Assembly (NCBI GenBank): GCA_025450255.1
Contig: JANWHV010000148.1
Span: 1 to 16,172 of the forward strand
DNA: 16,172 nucleotides
Direction: 5' to 3'
From: Chloroflexota bacterium
Lineage (GTDB): Bacteria > Chloroflexota > UBA5177 > JANWHV01
Positions 11,987 to 16,172 of this stretch are shown here, piece by piece (position 1 is the first letter of the stretch; each line of letters starts with the position of its first letter). The position numbers and the translations under genes were made by a program. The notes under the pieces are model-generated. The model was given only the letters and a program-made list of their open reading frames with translations. It had not been told where the DNA came from and did no database searches.

Positions 11987-12631
11987 ATGGGTATCCTGAG
12001 CTATCTCGGTCAGAACTGGCCGACCCTCGGGCCGGAAGTCAAAACGCACCTGGAAATCGTCGTGGTGGCGATGGTCGTGGCGACCGTCATCGGCCTGTTC
12101 CTCGGGATCCTTTCCGCCCGCTCGGCCCGCGTGGCCGCCGTTGCACTGAGCGTCACCGGCACGCTGCTCACCATCCCCAGCTTCGCCCTGTTCGGCGTGC
12201 TGGCCATCAGTTTCGGCATCGGCAACCGACCAGTCGTTGTCGGCCTGATCCTGTACGCGCTGCTGCCGATCGTGCGCAACACCATGGTCGGCATCCAGGC
12301 CGTCGATCCGGCGGTGCTGGAGGCGGCGCGTGGCATGGGGATGCGTCCGAGGCAGATCCTCCGGCGCGTCGAGCTGCCGCTGGCGTTGCCGGTGATCCTC
12401 GGCGGGCTACGCCAGGCGACAGTGATGATAGTCGCCATCGCCACCGTCGGCGCGGCGGTCGGCGCCAATAACCTCGGCCAGCCGATCTTCGCCGGCATCC
12501 GCGACACCAATCGCTTGGAAATCATCAGCGGCATTATCCCTGCTGCCTTGATTGGCCTCCTCGCGGATGCCGTCCTGGGCAGCATGCAGCGCGCCGTACA
12601 GCGAGGCCGCCCCGCCGGAGAGCCAGCATGA
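11987..12631 (+). CDS. Osmoprotectant ABC transporter permease (OpuBB/ProW type)
   Basis: Inner-membrane permease of 214 residues for glycine betaine, choline, carnitine or similar osmolytes. It shows five to six hydrophobic segments (for example IVVVAMVVATVIGLFLGIL and GTLLTIPSFALFGVLAISFGI) and the EAA loop that contacts the ATPase: VLEAARGMGMRPRQILRRVELPLALPVILGGLR, with its conserved EAAxxxG core near residues 112-118. The ATG at 11987 gives the expected N terminus (MGILSYLGQNW); the frame is open further upstream but that part is arginine-rich and unlike the family. The ribosome site is weak (GAGGAA about 18 bases upstream). It overlaps the ATPase start by ATGA. It is the first gene of a permease-ATPase-permease-lipoprotein operon like OpuC or OsmU. 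Confidence 0.9.
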   Translation: MGILSYLGQNWPTLGPEVKTHLEIVVVAMVVATVIGLFLGILSARSARVAAVALSVTGTLLTIPSFALFGVLAISFGIGNRPVVVGLILYALLPIVRNTMVGIQAVDPAVLEAARGMGMRPRQILRRVELPLALPVILGGLRQATVMIVAIATVGAAVGANNLGQPIFAGIRDTNRLEIISGIIPAALIGLLADAVLGSMQRAVQRGRPAGEPA

Positions 12632-13563
12632 TCATCTTCGATCACGTCAGCAAGGCCTATGGCGAGCATCTCGCCGTCGATGATCTCTCGCTTGACATCG
12701 CCGATGGGGAGATCGTCGTGCTGGTCGGACCCTCCGGCTGCGGCAAGTCGACCACCTTGCGCATGATCAACCGGTTGATCGAGCCGACGAGCGGCACCAT
12801 TTGCATCGCCGGGCGCGATACACGCCAGCAGGACGCCACCACGCTGCGACGCTCCATCGGCTACGTCATCCAGCAGGTGGGGCTCTTTCCGCATCTCACG
12901 GTGGCGGAGAATGTCGGTACGGTACCAAAACTGCTGGGCTGGCAACGGGCGCGCATCCGCCAGCGTGTGGATGCGCTGCTGGATCTGGTGGGGCTGCCCG
13001 CCAAAGAATATGGCGAGCGGTTGCCGAACCAGTTGAGCGGCGGGCAGCAGCAGCGCGTTGGCGTGGCCCGCGCGCTCGGCGCCGATCCGCCGCTACTGCT
13101 CATGGACGAGCCGTTTGGCGCTATCGACCCGGCGACGCGGGGCCACTTGCAGGATGAGCTGTTGCGCCTGCAGGCGGTGCTGCACAAGACGATCGTCTTC
13201 GTCACGCACGACATCGACGAGGCAATCAAGCTGGCGAACCATGTCGCGCTCTTCCAGGCCGGGGGACGCCTGGCGCAGTACACTACGCCGGCCGATTTGC
13301 TGGCCCATCCGGCCAGCCCTTTCGTGACGGAGTTCCTCGGCAGCGGCCGGCTGTTACGGCGGCTGGGACTGATCCACCTTGATGCCATCGCTTTGGCGCC
13401 GGCCGCCGGCGCCAATCCGGCCGCCACCGTGCGGGCCAGCGCCACCCTGCACGAGGCCCTGGACGTGGTGCTCGGCGCGGCGGATGGCCGCGCTGGGGTC
13501 AGCGATGGCGACCAGATCATCGGCGTCATCGATGCCGATACGATTCGGCGGGCCTCGCAATGA
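12628..13563 (+). CDS. Osmoprotectant ABC transporter ATP-binding protein (OpuBA/ProV type)
   Basis: Cytosolic ATPase of 311 residues that powers the transporter. Walker A is GPSGCGKST (34-42), the Q-loop is IQQVGLF (81-87), the signature is LSGGQQQRV (136-144), Walker B is LLLMDEP (156-162) and the switch His is in VTHD (His194). After residue about 235 comes a short region (PAATVRASATLHEALDVVL and DGDQIIGVIDADTIRRAS) resembling a single, reduced CBS motif; ProV and OpuA ATPases usually carry a CBS pair that senses ionic strength, so ionic gating may be altered here. The gene overlaps both neighbours by ATGA, giving translational coupling through the operon. Confidence 0.93.
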   Translation: MIIFDHVSKAYGEHLAVDDLSLDIADGEIVVLVGPSGCGKSTTLRMINRLIEPTSGTICIAGRDTRQQDATTLRRSIGYVIQQVGLFPHLTVAENVGTVPKLLGWQRARIRQRVDALLDLVGLPAKEYGERLPNQLSGGQQQRVGVARALGADPPLLLMDEPFGAIDPATRGHLQDELLRLQAVLHKTIVFVTHDIDEAIKLANHVALFQAGGRLAQYTTPADLLAHPASPFVTEFLGSGRLLRRLGLIHLDAIALAPAAGANPAATVRASATLHEALDVVLGAADGRAGVSDGDQIIGVIDADTIRRASQ

Positions 13564-14294
13564 AGGGCACGACGCCTCGCCGCCGCTGGTGGCGTCTGCT
13601 GCAGACGCCATTAATGGTGGCCATCGGTCTCTTGCTGGTCTACCTGTACGTTGCCTACACGCCCGCCCGGCTCGGCGACGACCAGATCCTGCAGCTCAGC
13701 TTCCTGGAGAGCCGGCTTATCCGCCATATCGAGCTGATGGTGATCTCTTTTGTCATCGCCGCGATGATCGCTGTGCCGATCGGCATCCTGCTGGCGCAAG
13801 CGGGATACGGTTGGCGTCTCCCGGTGTTCCTGGTCGCCAACCTCGGTCAGGCGGTGCCGAGCATCGCCGCCCTGGCGTTGGCCTTCACCATACTCGGACT
13901 CGGCCTGCGAAGCGCCGTGATCGCCCTGGTGCTCTACGCGCTCTTACCGATCCTGCGCAACACCCTGCTGGGTATCCACGGTGTGGACCCGGCGGCGGTC
14001 GATGCGGCGTGCGGTATGGGCATGACGCGCTGGCAGGCGCTGCTGCGCGTGCAGTTGCCGCTGGCCAGCCCGGTAATCTTCGCCGGCTTGCGCACCGCAC
14101 TGATCCTCGTGATCGGCACGGCCACCCTGGGCAATTTCATCGGCGCCGGCGGTTTGGGCGATGTGATCGCCGCCGGCCTGGGCGGCGGACGCAACCGCAT
14201 CGTCGTCACCGGCGCCGGGATGGTCGCTGCGCTCGCCTTACTCTTCGAGTGGGGGTTTGCCTTCGTGGAACGGGCAATGACGCCACGCTTGTAG
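13560..14294 (+). CDS. Osmoprotectant ABC transporter permease (OpuBD type)
   Basis: Second inner-membrane permease, 244 residues. The N terminus KGTTPRRRWWRLL is basic, followed by hydrophobic segments beginning at PLMVAIGLLLVYLYVAY and VISFVIAAMIAVPIGILLA. The EAA-type loop reads AVDAACGMGMTRWQALLRVQLPLASPVIFAGLR; it retains the LP and G residues but has DAAC rather than EAAR. It pairs with the 11987-12631 permease to form the heterodimeric channel, as in OpuC and OsmU systems. It overlaps the ATPase gene by ATGA and is followed by an 87-base gap to the binding-protein gene, where GTGGCGCCAC (14338-14347) is a perfect palindrome. Confidence 0.9.
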   Translation: MKGTTPRRRWWRLLQTPLMVAIGLLLVYLYVAYTPARLGDDQILQLSFLESRLIRHIELMVISFVIAAMIAVPIGILLAQAGYGWRLPVFLVANLGQAVPSIAALALAFTILGLGLRSAVIALVLYALLPILRNTLLGIHGVDPAAVDAACGMGMTRWQALLRVQLPLASPVIFAGLRTALILVIGTATLGNFIGAGGLGDVIAAGLGGGRNRIVVTGAGMVAALALLFEWGFAFVERAMTPRL

Positions 14295-14381
14295 TTGGGC
14301 GTCAACGCGCTGGCGGCGCCGTACGTGCAGATCAGACCGTGGCGCCACTGCGGATGTAGGAGCAACAGAGTAAGAGGAGCG

Positions 14382-15383
14382 ATGAGACGGCTTCCATGGA
14401 TGATCACGGTGGTCCTGAGCATGTCGTTGCTGGCGGCGTGCGCGAACAGCGGCAGTCTTGGTGCTGCCTCAAGCAGCAGCGTCGCGACGAGCGCCGCAGT
14501 GTCCGGTACGACCACTGCCGGAAAGACGGCCGACAATTGTGCGGTGGGCCCCGGCACGAGCGGCAACGGCGCCTCGGTCAGTATCGGCAGCAAAGCCTTC
14601 GCCGAGGAGGAGTTGCTGGCGACAATCACCCAGTTGGTGCTGGAGAAGGGCGGCTTTAAGGTGACGTACACGACCAAAGCCGCCGATCCCGTGATCGACC
14701 AGGCACTGCGTTCGGGCAGCGTCGACATGCTCTGGCAGTACACGGGCACGGAGTTGCAGCAGTTCCTCAACGTCGATACCCCACCCACGGATCTGAACGC
14801 CGCGTTCAACCTTGCCGCCCAAAAGGACGCCGCCAACAACCTCTGCTGGGTTGCCCCCGCCCCGATGGACGATACGAACGGCATCGCTATCAAGGCAGCG
14901 AACAAGGCCACTTTTGGCAGCACGCTCTCCGCGTTCGGCCAGTACCTGCAGGCGAAACCCAGCACCAACGTCTGCATCATGTCGGAGTTCCGGACCCGCC
15001 CGGATGGCTTGCCCGGTCTGGAGAAGACCTATGGCGGCGGCTACGCCAAGGCCAACTACATCGACATCGGGGCGACGGCCGAGGCGCCCATCGCCGCCGG
15101 CCAGTGTGACGCGGGCGAGGTCTTCACCACCGATTCGGCCATCGCCGCCAACAACCTGTACGTGTTGGAGGACGACAAGCACCTCTTCCCGCCGGACAAT
15201 GTCGGCCTGATCGTGCGCGCCGACGTTCTCAAGAAGAACCCGGCGATTGCCAACCTGATGACCCCGGTGGCGGCGAAGCTGACAACAGCGGTGATGGTCG
15301 ACCTCAACAAGCAGGTGGAGGTCGACAAGAAGAGTGTCACTGACGTCGCTCGCACATGGTTGCAGCAGAATGGCTTCTTGTAG
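14382..15383 (+). CDS. Osmoprotectant-binding lipoprotein (OpuBC/OpuCC type)
   Basis: Extracellular solute receptor of 333 residues. The N terminus MRRLPWMITVVLSMSLLAAC is a lipoprotein signal with lipobox LAAC, Cys20 being the lipidated residue; a Ser/Ala/Thr-rich linker follows to about residue 50. The OpuAC-type ligand domain then runs to the end: SVSIGSKAFAEEELLATITQLVLEKGG, DMLWQYTGTELQQFL, GLPGLEKTYGGGYAKANYIDIGATAEA, VLEDDKHLFPPDNVGLIVRADVL. The ATG at 14382 is chosen because the following RR gives the signal peptide its positive n-region; AGGAG sits close by, with a second GTAGGAG upstream. The ligand (betaine, choline, carnitine) is not settled by sequence. Presence of a lipid anchor fits a cell without, or not using, a soluble periplasmic receptor. 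Confidence 0.92.
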   Translation: MRRLPWMITVVLSMSLLAACANSGSLGAASSSSVATSAAVSGTTTAGKTADNCAVGPGTSGNGASVSIGSKAFAEEELLATITQLVLEKGGFKVTYTTKAADPVIDQALRSGSVDMLWQYTGTELQQFLNVDTPPTDLNAAFNLAAQKDAANNLCWVAPAPMDDTNGIAIKAANKATFGSTLSAFGQYLQAKPSTNVCIMSEFRTRPDGLPGLEKTYGGGYAKANYIDIGATAEAPIAAGQCDAGEVFTTDSAIAANNLYVLEDDKHLFPPDNVGLIVRADVLKKNPAIANLMTPVAAKLTTAVMVDLNKQVEVDKKSVTDVARTWLQQNGFL

Positions 15384-15411
15384 GCCGGAGCACGAAGGCG
15401 AGGAACGTCCG

Positions 15412-15672
15412 ATGGCGACGCAATGCACCCACCAGGACCAGATCCGCGACGTCACGCCGAGCGGGAACGGCTGCAAGGAGTGCCTGGAGATGGGTGAGAC
15501 GTGGGTCCACCTCCGCATCTGCCTGACGTGCGGCCACGTCGGCTGCTGCGACTCGTCCAAGAACAAGCACGCCACCAAGCACTTCCACGCCCAGCACCAC
15601 CCGATCATCCAGTCCTTCGAGCCCGGCGAGGGCTGGCGTTGGTGCTACGTAGATCAGCTGTACGTCCCGTGA
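15412..15672 (+). CDS. UBP-type zinc-finger protein
   Basis: Small protein of 86 residues formed almost wholly by a ZnF-UBP domain. Cys and His ligand candidates appear in order: CTH (5-7), CKEC (21-24), WVHLRICLTCGHVGCCDSS (31-49), HATKHFHAQHHP (53-64), and the closing EPGEGWRWCYVD. In eukaryotes this fold binds the C-terminal tail of ubiquitin, but bacterial stand-alone versions have no known partner. ATG 15412 has GAGGA about eight bases upstream. The gap to the binding-lipoprotein gene is only 28 bases, so it probably shares the transporter transcript. No ubiquitin-like gene is visible in the window. Confidence 0.88.
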   Translation: MATQCTHQDQIRDVTPSGNGCKECLEMGETWVHLRICLTCGHVGCCDSSKNKHATKHFHAQHHPIIQSFEPGEGWRWCYVDQLYVP

Positions 15673-15750
15673 GGAGGCATTCGGCCAGCTCAAGTGCCGG
15701 GATCGGCAGCGCCTTTGTTTGGCCCCACGAATCGGTAGCCAACCCCCTAG

Positions 15751-15768
15751 ACGGTCTCGATATACCGT
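15751..15768. promoter_or_regulatory. Inverted repeat before the CRP/FNR-family gene
   Basis: ACGGT (15751-15755) and ACCGT (15764-15768) are a perfect dyad with an 8-base spacer, 58 bases before the regulator's start codon. The size is comparable to a CRP/FNR half-site pair but it does not match the TGTGA or TTGAT consensus. Autoregulation is a guess. Confidence 0.2.
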
Positions 15769-15825
15769 GGACCGCCCTGGCGTTCCAGCCTACGCTGGGA
15801 GGAAAGCCGCGCGGGTGAGCAGACG

Positions 15826-16172
15826 ATGAGGGATCAACGGCGAACGCCGCTGGCGGTGGAGCAGATTGAGTCCTTCCACTGCTCCGCGGCGCTGCGCCAG
15901 CAGCTGGTGCGCCGCAGTCGCCTCTTCGCCGACCTGTCGCCCGCCGAGGCCGCGGCGGTGAGCGAGCTGTTCCGCGAGCACGGGTATCGGCAAGGACAGT
16001 GGATCTACGTCGCTGGCGAGCCGGCTGAGCGGCTCGCCATCATAGCGGCGGGGAAGGTGAAGGTGATCCGCCCAACACCGGAAGGCCGCGACGTTCTCCT
16101 CGACGTCGTCACCCCCGGCGAGTTTCTCGGCAGCCTGGCCGTGCTGGGCGACGCGACGTATCACGAGAGCGC
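15826..16172 (+). CDS. CRP/FNR-family transcriptional regulator, N-terminal part (cut by window)
   Basis: The frame is open to the window edge and shows only the cyclic nucleotide-binding-type sensor domain: LRQQLVRRSRLFADLSPAEAAAV, then YRQGQWIYVAGEPAERLAIIAAGKVKVIRPTPEGRDVLLDVVTPGEFLG, with the usual GxxIxxxGxxxxxxxxIxxGxVxV pattern and PGEFLGSLAVLGDATYHES leading into the phosphate-binding cassette region. The C-terminal winged helix lies beyond the window. One Cys (CSAAL, residue 19) near the N terminus alone is too few for an FNR iron-sulfur cluster so far. No other start codon exists in frame back to the TAG at 15748, so ATG 15826 is the start, although GGGAGG is about 24 bases upstream and the ribosome site is poor. 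The effector is unknown. Confidence 0.87.
   Translation, partial: MRDQRRTPLAVEQIESFHCSAALRQQLVRRSRLFADLSPAEAAAVSELFREHGYRQGQWIYVAGEPAERLAIIAAGKVKVIRPTPEGRDVLLDVVTPGEFLGSLAVLGDATYHES

Noticed and set aside
12010..12945. 311-codon minus-strand ORF
   Set aside because: It lies antisense to the permease and ATPase genes, both of which have clear family motifs.
13934..14980. 348-codon minus-strand ORF
   Set aside because: It is antisense to the second permease and the lipoprotein gene and has no domain features.
14469..15608. 379-codon minus-strand ORF
   Set aside because: It is antisense to the binding lipoprotein and zinc-finger genes and shows no domain; its composition is that of a shadow frame.

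Overview
This is a high-GC bacterial window with about 15 recognisable protein genes, one tRNA gene and several decayed loci. Gene style (frequent GTG starts, strong AGGAG-type ribosome sites, DUF488, DUF2231, UBP-type zinc finger, an OpuC/OsmU-type osmolyte transporter and a bacterial PurP homologue) would suit a Chloroflexota-like lineage, but that is inference from gene content only; there is no rRNA or other phylogenetic marker here.

Layout, left to right. (1) 1-1959: the end of a SAM methyltransferase gene, a long hairpin, a decayed PadR regulator and small membrane protein, then an apparently intact GNAT acetyltransferase. These last three overlap by stop/start (GTGA) junctions, so they look like an old operon whose first two genes are eroding. 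(2) 1960-2430: no intact gene; a possible transposase fragment. (3) 2431-4698, minus strand: a mannonate dehydratase-like TIM-barrel enzyme downstream of a PurP-type ATP-grasp ligase. (4) 4772-5280: tRNA-Ala(UGC) with promoter and terminator, followed closely by a broken tyrosine integrase. This is the typical scar of a mobile element that used the tRNA gene as its target. (5) 5339-11249: a cytochrome b / molybdopterin oxidoreductase fusion, convergent with a DsbA-family gene and a cupin gene, then DUF488, DUF2231, a GreA-like protein and a convergent AlkA-type glycosylase. (6) 11250-11986: no intact gene; it holds a DUF2231 gene broken at a 7-bp tandem repeat. (7) 11987-15672: a complete osmoprotectant ABC transporter operon (permease, ATPase, permease, lipoprotein) followed by a UBP zinc-finger gene. 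(8) 15826-end: start of a CRP/FNR-family regulator.

The most notable observation is the DsbA-family gene at 6848-7567 on the minus strand. The obvious ORF (start 7492) lacks the first strand of the thioredoxin fold and its active site. An excellent Shine-Dalgarno and ATG lie 75 bases upstream, and the in-frame translation supplies exactly the missing piece (ELWEWAEYY-x-PWSYIMAVRL), with x an in-frame TGA where relatives carry the catalytic Cys. A hairpin with a G at the start of its apical loop follows the TGA at a distance suited to a bacterial SECIS element. I therefore propose a selenocysteine-containing DsbA-family oxidoreductase; the alternative is a simple nonsense mutation. It pairs with a cupin gene upstream and converges on the molybdenum oxidoreductase, so a redox theme is plausible but unproven.
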